DNA from: an uncultured Collinsella sp.
Lineage (GTDB): Bacteria > Actinomycetota > Coriobacteriia > Coriobacteriales > Coriobacteriaceae
Reading direction: 5' to 3'
Length of the DNA stretch: 43,873 bases
Assembly (NCBI GenBank): GCA_900542325.1
Contig: UQMY01000020.1
Coordinates: 1-43,873 of the forward strand
Position 1 is the stretch's first letter; every line of letters starts with the position of its first letter. Under the pieces are notes generated by a model. That model was not told where the DNA came from, ran no database searches, and saw nothing but the letters and a program-made list of their open reading frames with translations. The translations under genes were made by a program, and so were the position numbers. This document shows positions 24,559 to 33,445 of the stretch, one piece after another.

Positions 24559-24756
24559 ATGCCGTCGAGCATACCGGCCACGACGATCCGCATCGACCCG
24601 GAGGTCAAGAGGGAGGCCACGGCCATCCTGGACGAGCTCGGCCTGTCCATGTCCACCGCCGTCAACGCGTTCCTCAGGGCGCTCGTCCGAGAGGGCGGGA
24701 TGCCGTTCGAGATGAGGGTCAAGACGCCGGCGCCCGACGAGGAGACGGCGAGTTAG
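24559..24756 (+). CDS. RelB/DinJ-type antitoxin carried inside the IS
   Basis: A 65-residue protein of the ribbon-helix-helix RelB/DinJ antitoxin type: the beta strand TTIRIDPEVKREATAIL is followed by two helices (LGLSMSTAVNAFLRALVREG) and a short tail beginning MPFEM that resembles DinJ. Family members bind operator DNA and neutralise a YafQ/RelE toxin. The start follows GAGGAGGGGTGAGGCC, a strong site. It lies 46 bp after the transposase stop and inside the IS repeats. Only 154 bp remain before the IS end, too short for a partner toxin, so it is a solitary antitoxin or a small regulator of the element. Confidence 0.8.
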   Translation: MPSSIPATTIRIDPEVKREATAILDELGLSMSTAVNAFLRALVREGGMPFEMRVKTPAPDEETAS

Positions 24757-24960
24757 CCGGCAGGTCGGCATGAAACGGCAGGGCCAGGCGAGCAACTCGT
24801 CCGGTCTCGGGCGCATCGCCCCTTGCCGGATTCAGATTCGACAAGGGGCGACCATTGTGCAATCGCAAGAAGATGACGGGGCGGAATGTCAATCCTGGTC
24901 TAACAGAGCCTTTTTCAAAGGGGCTAGATGCCATGCGCTCGTCCGAGCGACTGCCCAAAA

Positions 24961-25116
24961 TCAAAACCATGCCGGATTACGGGGCTGAAACGGTGAGTGC
25001 TGACCATACCCCGTTTTTCCGTAAACTGACAAGCCTCCTACCTGCGGTTTTGTCCTTGCCGTTTCTGGCATGCTCAAGGGGCACTGGTTCTGCCCCGTAA
25101 ACCGGCATGGTTTTGA
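24961..25116. repeat. 156-bp element with 25-bp inverted repeats
   Basis: TCAAAACCATGCCGG-A-TTACGGGGC at 24961-24985 is matched in inverted orientation at 25092-25116 (24 of 25). The interior shares the motif CTACCTGCGGTTTT with the next element. No gene is apparent. It lies between the IS and the GH1 gene. Confidence 0.75.
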
Positions 25117-25117
25117 A

Positions 25118-25159
25118 CCTGCCAATAAGGGACAGGTTTATTTTGGTCGGTTTTATCTG
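25118..25159 (+). repeat. Dispersed 42-bp intergenic repeat (copy 2)
   Basis: 41 of 42 positions match the minus strand of 3936-3977. It directly abuts the preceding inverted-repeat element. The stretch between it and 25248 shows nothing recognisable. Confidence 0.8.
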
Positions 25160-25248
25160 GGCAAACGTCGTCTCCGTCAGCTCCGTCCGCATATCTTAAG
25201 CCGGCATAGTTTCGATGGGTCGGTCCGTGCGCGTCCCGCAACATGCCT

Positions 25249-25410
25249 CGCCACGAAACCGGCCTATCTACTACGTTTAAGTGGTAGGGGCCAACCACAC
25301 GGTGGTTTTTCGAAAACCGCCAAGCCGTCTACCTGCGGTTTTATTTTTGACAATTGCGGCGTGGTCGGGGGTTCACGACTAAACGTAGTAGATGGGCCGG
25401 TTTCGTGGCG
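25249..25410. repeat. 162-bp element with 31-bp inverted repeats
   Basis: The arm at 25249-25279 (CGCCACGAAACCGGCC then ATCTACTACG) is matched at 25380-25410 in inverted orientation, 30 of 31. The interior contains CAAGCCGTCTACCTGCGG, also seen at 25031-25048 with one change, and a hairpin GGTGGTTTT / AAAACCGCC. It ends 82 bp before the GH1 start. It may block or modulate read-through into that gene. Confidence 0.75.
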
Positions 25411-25492
25411 GCCGACTCAACGCGAACTCCGATCGGGACGCAAATTACCTCGTGGTCCACGCAACATCCCAACACGTACGAAAGGAGCCAAC

Positions 25493-26941
25493 ATGGCTTT
25501 TCCCGATGGATTTCTGTGGGGCGGTGCCACTGCCGCCAATCAGTGCGAAGGCGGATACAACGAGGACGGCAAGGGCCTCGGCGTTCCCGACATCATGACC
25601 GGCGGCACGGTCTCCGAGCCGCGCCACATTACCGACGGCATTCTGCCCCAGTACCACTATCCCAGCCACGAGGCCGTGGACATGTACCATCACTATCTCG
25701 ACGACATCAAGCTTTTTGGCGAGATGGGCTTTAAGTGCTACCGCATGTCCATCAACTGGAGCCGTATCTTCCCCAACGGCGACGAGGCCGAGCCCAACCA
25801 GGCCGGCATCGAGTTCTACCGCCGTGTGTTCCAGGCCTGTCAGGAGCAGGGCATCGAGCCCATGGTCACCCTTAGCCACTATGAGCTGCCTTATGGTCTG
25901 TCCAAAAACTACGGAGGCTGGAAGAACCCCAAGCTCATCGATTTCTACCTCAACTACGCCTGCACCGTCATGACCGAGTACAAGGGCCTGGTGCGCTACT
26001 GGCTCACCTTTAACGAAATCAATTGCCTGCTCATGGGCGGCTTTGGCGGCGTGATGGGCGGCGGCATGGTGCCCGAGGCAACCGACACGCCCATGGCCTT
26101 TGGCGACTGCGACTGGGACGACCCGCAGGCGCGCTTCGATGCCCTGCACCATCAGTTCCTGGCGAGCGCCAAGTGCGTCACCATGGGCCATCAGATCGAT
26201 CCCCAGAACAAGATCGGCTGCATGATCGCCGGCAACGCCTGCTACCCGCACACGTGCAATCCGGCAGACGTTCTGGCCGCACAAAAGCAGCAGCGCGAGA
26301 TGAACTTCTACTGCGGCGACGTGCAGGTGCGCGGTGCGTATCCCTCGTGGGCGCCCAGCGTGTGGCGCCGCGAAGGCGTGCACGTGGAGGTTTCGCCCGA
26401 GGACGCCGCCACGCTGGCCGCCGGCAAGGTCGACTTCTACAGCTTTAGCTACTACATGAGCGCCACGGCCACGGCTGACCCGGTGCTGCTGGAGCAGGGC
26501 AACATCTTTGGTGGCGCCGGCAACGAGTACCTCAAGAAGAGCGATTGGGGTTGGGCGATCGACCCCGAGGGCCTGCGTTACTACCTGGAGGAGGTCTACG
26601 ACCGCTACCAGGTGCCGCTGATGATCGTCGAGAACGGCCTGGGCGCGGTGGACGAGGTCGAGGCGGACGGTGCGATTCACGACGGCTACCGCATCGATTA
26701 CCTGCGCGAGCATATCAAGCAGATGGAGATTGCCATCGAGGACGGCGTGGACCTGATGGGCTACACCATGTGGGGCTGCATCGATTTGGTGAGCGCCTCG
26801 ACCGGCGAGATGAAGAAGCGCTACGGCTTCATCTACGTCGACAAGGACAACGACGGCAACGGCACGCTCGCCCGCAGCCGCAAGGACAGCTTCTTCTGGT
26901 ACAAGAAGGTCATCGCCACCAACGGCGCCGACCTGGCCTAG
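25493..26941 (+). CDS. GH1 6-phospho-beta-glucosidase
   Basis: A 482-residue glycoside hydrolase family 1 enzyme. The N-terminal signature FLWGGATAANQCEGGYNEDG is followed by the acid/base Glu175 (TFNEIN) and the nucleophile Glu380 (IVENGLG), with the late MGYTMWGCIDLVSASTGEMKKRYGFIYVD block. The family members next to PTS EIIBC genes hydrolyse phosphorylated beta-glucosides to glucose 6-phosphate and aglycone. The ATG at 25493 follows AAAGGAG; longer in-frame extension upstream runs through repeats and is not coding. It is now separated from its presumed operon partners by the IS and two inverted-repeat elements, so how it is expressed is unclear. Confidence 0.95.
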   Translation: MAFPDGFLWGGATAANQCEGGYNEDGKGLGVPDIMTGGTVSEPRHITDGILPQYHYPSHEAVDMYHHYLDDIKLFGEMGFKCYRMSINWSRIFPNGDEAEPNQAGIEFYRRVFQACQEQGIEPMVTLSHYELPYGLSKNYGGWKNPKLIDFYLNYACTVMTEYKGLVRYWLTFNEINCLLMGGFGGVMGGGMVPEATDTPMAFGDCDWDDPQARFDALHHQFLASAKCVTMGHQIDPQNKIGCMIAGNACYPHTCNPADVLAAQKQQREMNFYCGDVQVRGAYPSWAPSVWRREGVHVEVSPEDAATLAAGKVDFYSFSYYMSATATADPVLLEQGNIFGGAGNEYLKKSDWGWAIDPEGLRYYLEEVYDRYQVPLMIVENGLGAVDEVEADGAIHDGYRIDYLREHIKQMEIAIEDGVDLMGYTMWGCIDLVSASTGEMKKRYGFIYVDKDNDGNGTLARSRKDSFFWYKKVIATNGADLA

Positions 26942-26970
26942 CCAAGTCTCAACCAGCGTAAACGTCGCAA

Positions 26971-27003
26971 CCACCACAAAGGGGCCAGGCACCTTTGTGG
27001 TGG
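26971..27003. repeat. 33-bp palindromic repeat, family R1
   Basis: CCACCACAAAGG / CCTTTGTGGTGG enclosing GGCCAGGCA, 30 bp after the GH1 stop, followed by ATTTTGCTTT. Confidence 0.9.
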
Positions 27004-27177
27004 ATTTTGCTTTGGTAGATGTGTGGGACATGCCTTACAATCTACCAAGTAGTTCATGACGGGCGAAAAACGGAGAAAAGGGGCTTGATGCGTCCTTAAT
27101 GTTTCATGCGGATAGATTGATTTGACAGACGGTGGCGAATGCCCGCCGTCCACATTCGTATGAAACAAGGAGTCTCC

Positions 27178-28458
27178 ATGCTCGTCTCTCTTTTCTCAAA
27201 GCCTCAATCATCGCTTTCCGTGCAGGCCAAGCGCCTGGTGGCGATGCGCTTTCTCATCTACACCGGTTTTCAGACCAGCTACTTTATCGGCGTTATCGGA
27301 ACGCTCACCTATGCGGACGGCGCTTCGGTCATCGCGACATCGCTGGCTGTCCTGTTTATGAATGTATTTGTGATCCTGGGATCCTTTGCGGGTGGCGCGG
27401 AGCTCGACGCCTGGGGTCCGCGCCGCCATTTCTTGCTGAGCATCATCGGCGCTCTCGCAACTGGCACGGCAATCATCGCTTTTGGTGGCGCGACCGGCGT
27501 CGTCCTGCTCGGCGCGGTGTTCCTAGGCTTTACGATGGGATTCGCTCAGCCCATTGCCACGTCCTATCCGGCCTATCTCACCAATGACCCCGTCGAGCTC
27601 AAAGACATCAACTCCGCCATTGCCATGTTCTCAAACGTGAGTATCATCGTTGGCCCCACGCTGGGCGGCTTTGTCGCGGCTGCTGCATCGTCACGCGCGG
27701 TGTTCGTGCTCATGATGCTCTTTACCGTGCTGGCGCTCGTTGCCGGCTGGGGCTTTAGGTCGCAGACCAGCCATGTCGCCGGGCATGCGGATGCCGATTC
27801 GGCAGAGGAAGGGGAGCGTGCGGGACAAAGCTCCAACCCCAGCACGTCCGCCCGCGCCACCTTCGCAGCCAGCATCAAGACAGTCTTCACCAACAGCGTC
27901 CTCGCGCTACTTTTCTGCATCATTTTTCTTTCGAACTTTGGCTACGGAGCCTTCGATCCGCTGGAGTCGTTCTTCTACCGCGATGTCCTACGCGTCGGCG
28001 TTGAGTGGATGGGCTGGCTTTCGTCGGCCTCGGGTGTGGGCGCGGTGCTGGGTGCCGTGCTCGCGCTCCGCTTGCCGCCGCACCTGGTCAACCTTAAAAC
28101 ACTGCTCGTGGCGCTCATGTCCGTGGGCCTGGGAAGTCTGCTCTATGTGGGGACACCGTACGTGGGCGTGGCCCTCGTCGGCCAGATCGCCCTGGGCATA
28201 GCTTGGGGTGTCGTCAACCCGCTCCACAACACCATTGTGCAAACGACGGCACCGCTTGAGCAGCTCGGCCGCGTGAACTCGGTTATGGGCTTTGGCAACA
28301 TGTTCGCCGGCGTGGCCCCGCTGGCGATTGCCCCGTGGCTGGCGGCGACGTTTGGCGTGCAGCAGACGCTCATCGGAGCAGGCATGGTCGTGACGGCAGT
28401 CCCCGCGGCGTTGCTGCTGTTTGGGCGCTGCCATTTGGATCGTGCCGTAAAGCAGTAA
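27178..28458 (+). CDS. Major facilitator superfamily transporter
   Basis: A 426-residue membrane protein with about 12 helices: first half residues about 20-190, a hydrophilic central loop (about 195-240, rich in Ser, Ala and Glu), and a second half ending at a short basic tail. An acidic loop motif ELDAWGPRRHFLL stands where MFS proteins carry the A motif. It resembles macrolide- or drug-efflux type MFS proteins more than sugar porters, but the substrate cannot be assigned. The ATG at 27178 follows AAGGAG; earlier in-frame starts lack a site. It lies after the GH1 gene, separated by an R1 palindrome, so it is probably a separate transcript. Confidence 0.87.
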   Translation: MLVSLFSKPQSSLSVQAKRLVAMRFLIYTGFQTSYFIGVIGTLTYADGASVIATSLAVLFMNVFVILGSFAGGAELDAWGPRRHFLLSIIGALATGTAIIAFGGATGVVLLGAVFLGFTMGFAQPIATSYPAYLTNDPVELKDINSAIAMFSNVSIIVGPTLGGFVAAAASSRAVFVLMMLFTVLALVAGWGFRSQTSHVAGHADADSAEEGERAGQSSNPSTSARATFAASIKTVFTNSVLALLFCIIFLSNFGYGAFDPLESFFYRDVLRVGVEWMGWLSSASGVGAVLGAVLALRLPPHLVNLKTLLVALMSVGLGSLLYVGTPYVGVALVGQIALGIAWGVVNPLHNTIVQTTAPLEQLGRVNSVMGFGNMFAGVAPLAIAPWLAATFGVQQTLIGAGMVVTAVPAALLLFGRCHLDRAVKQ

Positions 28459-28461
28459 AGA

Positions 28462-28520
28462 CCATCACAACATTCGATGAAAATCGCGATTTTGCCGAAA
28501 AACGTCGAATGTTGTGATGG
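28462..28520. repeat. 59-bp palindromic repeat, family R2
   Basis: CCATCACAACATTCGA and its exact inverted copy TCGAATGTTGTGATGG enclose a 27-nt centre. A same-length copy lies at 38767-38825. It starts 3 bp after the MFS stop. Confidence 0.9.
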
Positions 28521-28541
28521 TTTGGCCCGCAAACGTCACTT

Positions 28542-28574
28542 CCACCACAAAGGGGCCAGGCACCTTTGTGGTGG
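28542..28574. repeat. 33-bp palindromic repeat, family R1
   Basis: CCACCACAAAGG / CCTTTGTGGTGG enclosing GGCCAGGCA, 21 bp after an R2 palindrome. The same R1-R2 pairing, in the other order, occurs at 38720-38825. Confidence 0.9.
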
Positions 28575-28668
28575 ATTTTGCTTTGACGGGCCGCGCCTGC
28601 GCCTTGGTATACGATGTACGCCGTTCACGAATACACTCCACACCGCCGCACAACCCAGAAAGGCCCCC

Positions 28669-29490
28669 ATGGACACCACCTTCAGCCACATCAAAGCCGT
28701 GTTCTGCGATATCGACGGCACACTGCTCACGAGCCAGCACACGGTGTCCCCGCGCACCGTGGCGGCGATTCGCGCCCTGCGCGAGCGCGGCGTGCTCTTT
28801 GGCCTGTGCACCGGGCGCGACGCCCACGCGACCGAGGCCATGTACGAGCTCTGGGGCATCGAAGGTCTGGTGGACGTGCTGGTGGGCTGCGGTGGTGCCG
28901 AGGTCATCGACCGTGCGCGCGACATCAACGAGCTGAGCTATCCGCTGCCGGGCGAGACCATCGCGCGCATCTGCAAGCACATGGCGGACCTTCCGGCGAC
29001 GCCCGTCTGCCCCCGAGACGGCGTGTTCTACGTGCCCGAGAGCAACGCGTGCGTCGAGCACCTGTCGCGCGTCGACTGCGTGCCCTACCAGGTGGTCGAT
29101 TTTGCCGAGTTTTTGCGCGAACCGCAGCCCAAGGTGATGTTTACCATGGCACCCGAGGTAATGCCGCGGGTGATTGAGCGGGCGTCGACGTTTGCCGATA
29201 GCACCGTCAAGGCGGCGGCTCTGCAAACCACGCAGCGGCTCTACGAGTTCATGGACCCGCGCGTGTCCAAGACGCGCGGCCTTGTGCGCGTGGCGGAGCT
29301 CAACGACATGGAGCTCCAGAACATCTGCGTGTTTGGCGATGCCGATAACGATACCTGCATGGTGGCCGACGCCGGCGTTGGCGTGGCCATGGCAAACGGC
29401 AGCGCCGCCACCCGCGCCGCCGCCGATTTTGTAACCGTCAGCAACGACGAAGACGGCATTGCGATCTTTGTCGAGGAACATCTGCTGTAG
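28669..29490 (+). CDS. HAD-superfamily hydrolase (Cof type)
   Basis: A 273-residue haloacid-dehalogenase phosphatase of the Cof/SupH type. Motif I is FCDIDGTLLTS with the nucleophile Asp, motif II is in FGLCTGRD, and motif IV is FGDADNDTCMVADAGVGVAMANG, which also carries the typical late-glycine segment. The central cap region (about residues 85-190) fits the C2-type cap. Such enzymes remove phosphate from sugar phosphates or cofactors in the cytoplasm; the substrate is unknown. The start chosen is the ATG at 28669; the site AGAAAGG lies 6-12 nt before it. It stands alone between repeats. Confidence 0.9.
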   Translation: MDTTFSHIKAVFCDIDGTLLTSQHTVSPRTVAAIRALRERGVLFGLCTGRDAHATEAMYELWGIEGLVDVLVGCGGAEVIDRARDINELSYPLPGETIARICKHMADLPATPVCPRDGVFYVPESNACVEHLSRVDCVPYQVVDFAEFLREPQPKVMFTMAPEVMPRVIERASTFADSTVKAAALQTTQRLYEFMDPRVSKTRGLVRVAELNDMELQNICVFGDADNDTCMVADAGVGVAMANGSAATRAAADFVTVSNDEDGIAIFVEEHLL

Positions 29491-29510
29491 CGCCGGGGGA
29501 GAACCCCCGC

Positions 29511-29536
29511 AATGGGGACAGGCGCCTTTGTGGTGG
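29511..29536. repeat. Partial R1 repeat
   Basis: AATGGGGACAGGCG then CCTTTGTGGTGG; the left arm is degenerate. It lies 20 bp after the HAD stop. Confidence 0.7.
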
Positions 29537-29994
29537 CCTCAGGCGATTTGGGCGAATTGATGCCTAAAATCTGCGCGATAATTCAAATATAGTTGTCTGA
29601 ACATCATGCCTCTAACCACCGGTGGGTTAAAGATATTCTCATCAGTTTGGTAGGATATTCCTTCCGGTTAATAATCTACCGTTCACGGTCGATTTCCGAC
29701 CGTTCACAGGATGTTTGCTCTTGAGCAAAAGGTTGTGCAAATAAATAAAATGCTATTAAAAAACTGATAACTAACTTAATTACCAGTAGAAACAGATATT
29801 TTATAGCGAATAAACGAAGGCAAATCTAAACAATTGTCAAGAGAATTAAGAACTTGCACAAAAATGTCGGTTTTGCTGCTCAGATGTTTAAACAATCGTT
29901 ATAATTGCATCACTTAGCGAGCGCAATTACAGATTGCGCAGATACGTTTGATAGGGAAAGAGCAAGATCGCGGTCTCTTGGGGAGGAGACATCG
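29537..29994. promoter_or_regulatory. AT-rich leader of the pilus operon
   Basis: About 460 bp without a gene and clearly AT-richer than the rest of the window. It holds two ACCGTTCAC units 21 bp apart (29678-29686 and 29699-29707) that resemble the motif at 20714-20743, and a perfect TATAAT at 29900-29905, 90 bp before the first pilus gene. No convincing -35 is seen. The composition suggests acquired DNA or a regulated promoter region. Confidence 0.45.
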
Positions 29995-32900
29995 ATGAAA
30001 GCGAATTCGGACAAATCTAAGCAGAGTAATAAAGCGACGCGCCGTGTACTGGCAGGCGTTTTGTGCGGAGCCTCCGTTTTGAGCCTGGTACTGTCGCTCG
30101 TCATGCCCCCGATCTCGCAGGCCATTGCCAACGATGCCCAGACGGTTTCTACCGAGGAAACTGTGATGGGGGGGGGGTTCCTCAAGTGAGTCTACTGGTA
30201 TAGACAACAGTACTAACGGGGATGCCGGCACAGACGCCGAAAACCAGAACAGCGACGATGCTGCGAGCGACGACGACGCTCGGCCGGAGGAGCAGTCCAA
30301 GGACGAGTCGCAGGCGGAAGATAATGATGCGATGGATGTTAACGCTGTCGCGTCAGCTGAGGAGGCTGCAGAGAGCGAAGAGACAACCACAGCTATTACT
30401 AACATTACTAACGCCGATGATTTGTCAGCTAAGCTTCAAGGCGTTGGGGAAAACCAAACTGCCTGCTTCGAGCTTACAGCTGATATTGACTATGCCGGTG
30501 AAATCAAACTTGAGAAGAGCGGCAGCAATATAACGCTGAACTTAAACGGTCATAAGATCAAGTGCTTGAACACCGACAAGCCGTTATTTGATGTTGCTAA
30601 CGGCGCAACACTTACAATTAAGGACGAAATTAAGGACTCCGCGCCGGTGACTGAGACGGTCAACGATGTCCAACAGCTGACTGATCAGGGGCAGAAGCTG
30701 GATCCCAATAATTATGGCAAGAAAGTCGAGCTAAATTACGTTGGTGGCATTCCGTCTAATCTTACCTACTACGTGACCAAATCGACTCCGAGTGGTACAG
30801 GGACAATCGAGACGCTTGTCAGACATAACGTCGATATTAAGGGCGCCATCGTGGCGTGCGACGGCAACGCAAATCTAAAGCTCATCAATCTGTATAACAA
30901 CAACGGCAAGGGTGGCACGTTTAACCTTGTGAGCGGCGTGATCACGCAAAAACAAGGCAGCAGCGTTAGCAGCTTGGTCTATGCCGAGAACGGCTCTACC
31001 GTCAACATGCGCGGCGGCTATGTGTGTGGAGCTTCTGGCTCGGGTGCGGGCGGCGGAATTGAAATACACGGTAATTCGACCCTCGAGGTTTCCGGTGGCG
31101 TAATTGCCGGCAACAGTGCTCCTAGTGGCGGTGGTGTGTATGCTAAAGACTCCACGGTCAACATAACTAATGGCGTAATCTCCGGCAACAGCACGCTTGC
31201 TACTGGTGTTGGTTTCGGCGGCGGCATCATGGCCGAAGGCGGCAGCGTTACTGTTTCTGGTGGCTACATTACTAACAATAAATATGCCAATTACTGTGGT
31301 AACGATGGTAATGGCGATCATGGCGGTGCTGGACTTGCCGCTAAAAACGGTACTCATGTCACCATTTCGGGCGGCCAGATCACGGGCAACTATTCTGAGG
31401 AAGCCGGCGGCGGCGTCTATGTGACCGACATCGAACACCAAGGGGCGAGCTCGCGCAAGACAATGGCATGGCTCAACATTACGGGGGGAACTATTGCCTC
31501 TAACGTGAGTTTTCGCTCTGAGGGTGCCGGCATTCGCGTGGGCCAGATGGTTGACGCGATGATAAAAGGAGCGTCAAATTCAAATCCAGTCTATATCACT
31601 AATAACCACTGCATGTCTCGCTTTGACTGGGGTGGAGGCGGCATCTTCGTCCAGGGCGATTCTAAGGTCGCGTCTAATGCTGGTAGGCTATTTGTCTATA
31701 ACTCCTATATAAGCAGCAATGAGGCCGGTGGCTACGGTGGCGGCGTTGCGGTTTGCCCGACGGGTAAGACTTTGGTGACAGGCACCGACGGCACGGCGAT
31801 TTTCGGTAATACTTCTGCCGGAAATGAGCAAAACGCGAACGATTACGAATCCGTGAGTAATACAGGCAATAACGGCACCCCCCATCTTTCCGGCGGTGGT
31901 CACGGTAAGGACCAGGACTCCGACGCCTACAATGCCGAAGTGTTTCGCGAAAACGGCCACGCGGACTTCTTCCTTGCGGCGGAGGGTCATACGACTCCGA
32001 TCGCGGCGGTGATTGGCAAAATGCTTGGCGGCGGCGATGCTAAGTATCGGGGAAGCTTAGAGCTTCAGAAAGCCATTACTATCCCCGCTAACGGTGGCGT
32101 GCAGGTATATAACAGCATCGGCCTGAGTTCGGATGTTAAGGCTCAAGACCCCGAGGCGATCAATGCGCGAAAGGCTGCGCTAGAGGCGGGCGCGACGTTT
32201 ATCACGGGCAATTATTCCTGGAACCATGGCGGCGGCATCATGTCGAACGGCGACCTGTACATGGGCGCGCCTGAGGACACGTATGTCTATCCGAGCCTCA
32301 AGCTCAAGGCGACCAAGAAGCTGGAAGGCCGCAAGCTCAATGATGGGGAGTTCTCCTTTACGGTGTATCGCAAGGATTCAGACGACCCTTTGGCTGGCAC
32401 GACAGCTGGCATGACATTCAATCGCGACGTTTGCACCGAGGTTGGAACAGCAGCAAATGATGCAGAAGGCAGCATTACGTTTGACCTTGGTGAACAATTC
32501 GCATCGAGTGGCGCGGGTAACGAAATCACATACTACTTGGTCGAAGATCCCGGTGGTGATTCTGGCATCACGTACGACTCCAGCGTGTATAAGATTGTGG
32601 TGACGGCCGAAGATACCAAGACCTTGCTCATGTCTGTTCCGAGTAAAGAAAACTCAAGCCAACTGAAGGATCTTTACATCCATAACTACACGATTAAAAA
32701 CGTCGGTGTAACCAAGTACGAATTCCGCGAGTCGTCTGGGAAGTGGGAGAACGTAAAAGCGAGGAGCAAGGTGCAGAAGAGTGGAGACTATTATCCAATT
32801 ATCTGTGAGGGTGACTCCACGACTTTCACTAACAAGTTCACTCCGTACGACTCGAAGGGCTCCTGGACGCCTATGGCGACTAAGGTCGTTGAGGGTGGCG

Positions 32901-33445
32901 AGATGAAGGAGTTCACGCTCCAGCTTGCGACCGACACAGATTTTACGGATATCGTTAGCAGCAAGTCCACCACTGCCGACGGCGACAAGTCCCAGACCCT
33001 GAGCTTCGACAAGATTGATTACAAACTCGATCAACTCGACCAGCTCGCGTCTGGCCCCACTGGCCGTGGTGCTTCCAAGACCTTCACGTACTACGTGCGC
33101 GAGAAAGACGACGGTTCGCTGTTCTCGCACTATACGTACGACAAGTCGGTCTATCAGATTACGGTTAACGCGACTGACGACTCTAACCACCATATCGACG
33201 TCACTGCGACCTACAAGCAGATTCAGGATCGTGATGGCAATGAAGTGACCACTGACACGCCCCACGACCTCACCGGCAAGTCCACTCCCACCTTCACCAA
33301 CACCTACTCCACCTCTTTGCCCCTTTCTGGTATGTCGGGCGTCACTCTGACGTACCTTGCCGGCGCGGCGGTGCTTTGCGCTGCTGCGGCCTGGATGCAC
33401 ATTCGTCGCAAGGCGAATGCGAAGGGAGGTGAGCGTCGTGAATAA
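29995..33445 (+). CDS. Large tip-type pilin/adhesin, frameshifted at a poly-G tract
   Basis: Reading from ATG 29995 (after GGGGAGGAGAC) gives a signal peptide (to about residue 40), then enters ten Gs (30168-30177) and stops at 30187-30189. From 30179 the next frame is open to 33445. With nine Gs the two join as one 1149-residue protein. It would have an acidic Ser/Asp/Glu linker, a right-handed beta-helix region (about residues 290-570, repeated units such as GGVIAGNSAPSGGGVY), two Spy0128/FctA-like isopeptide pilin domains (about 760-900 and 965-1100), and a sortase signal LPLSG near 1108 with a hydrophobic stretch and basic tail. It is followed, with overlap, by a second pilin gene. As sequenced it is OFF. 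Confidence 0.85.
30168..30177 (+). repeat. Homopolymeric G10 tract, probable phase-variation switch
   Basis: Ten consecutive Gs lie 58 codons into the adhesin gene, directly after the signal peptide. A change of one base (to nine) restores the frame. Such tracts commonly change length by slipped-strand mispairing. Confidence 0.75.

Larger units (their letters stand above)
23374..24910 (+). mobile_element. Complete IS1595-like insertion sequence (1537 bp)
   Basis: Perfect 25-bp terminal inverted repeats (GGCTCTGTTAGACCAGGATT then GACAT) bound the element, and TTTTTCAA is duplicated on both sides (23366-23373 and 24911-24918). An 8-bp duplication fits the IS1595 family. It carries a transposase gene and a second, passenger-like antitoxin gene. 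Its GC content is visibly higher than that of its neighbours. It separates the PTS EIIBC gene from the GH1 gene. Confidence 0.93.

Noticed and set aside
24757..24910. A toxin gene partnering the IS-borne antitoxin
   Set aside because: Only 154 bp remain before the IS end and no sensible frame encodes a RelE/YafQ-like protein on either strand.
25070..25492. A 141-codon N-terminal extension of the GH1 enzyme
   Set aside because: The frame is open by chance through dispersed repeats; the enzyme's family start and ribosome site are at 25493.
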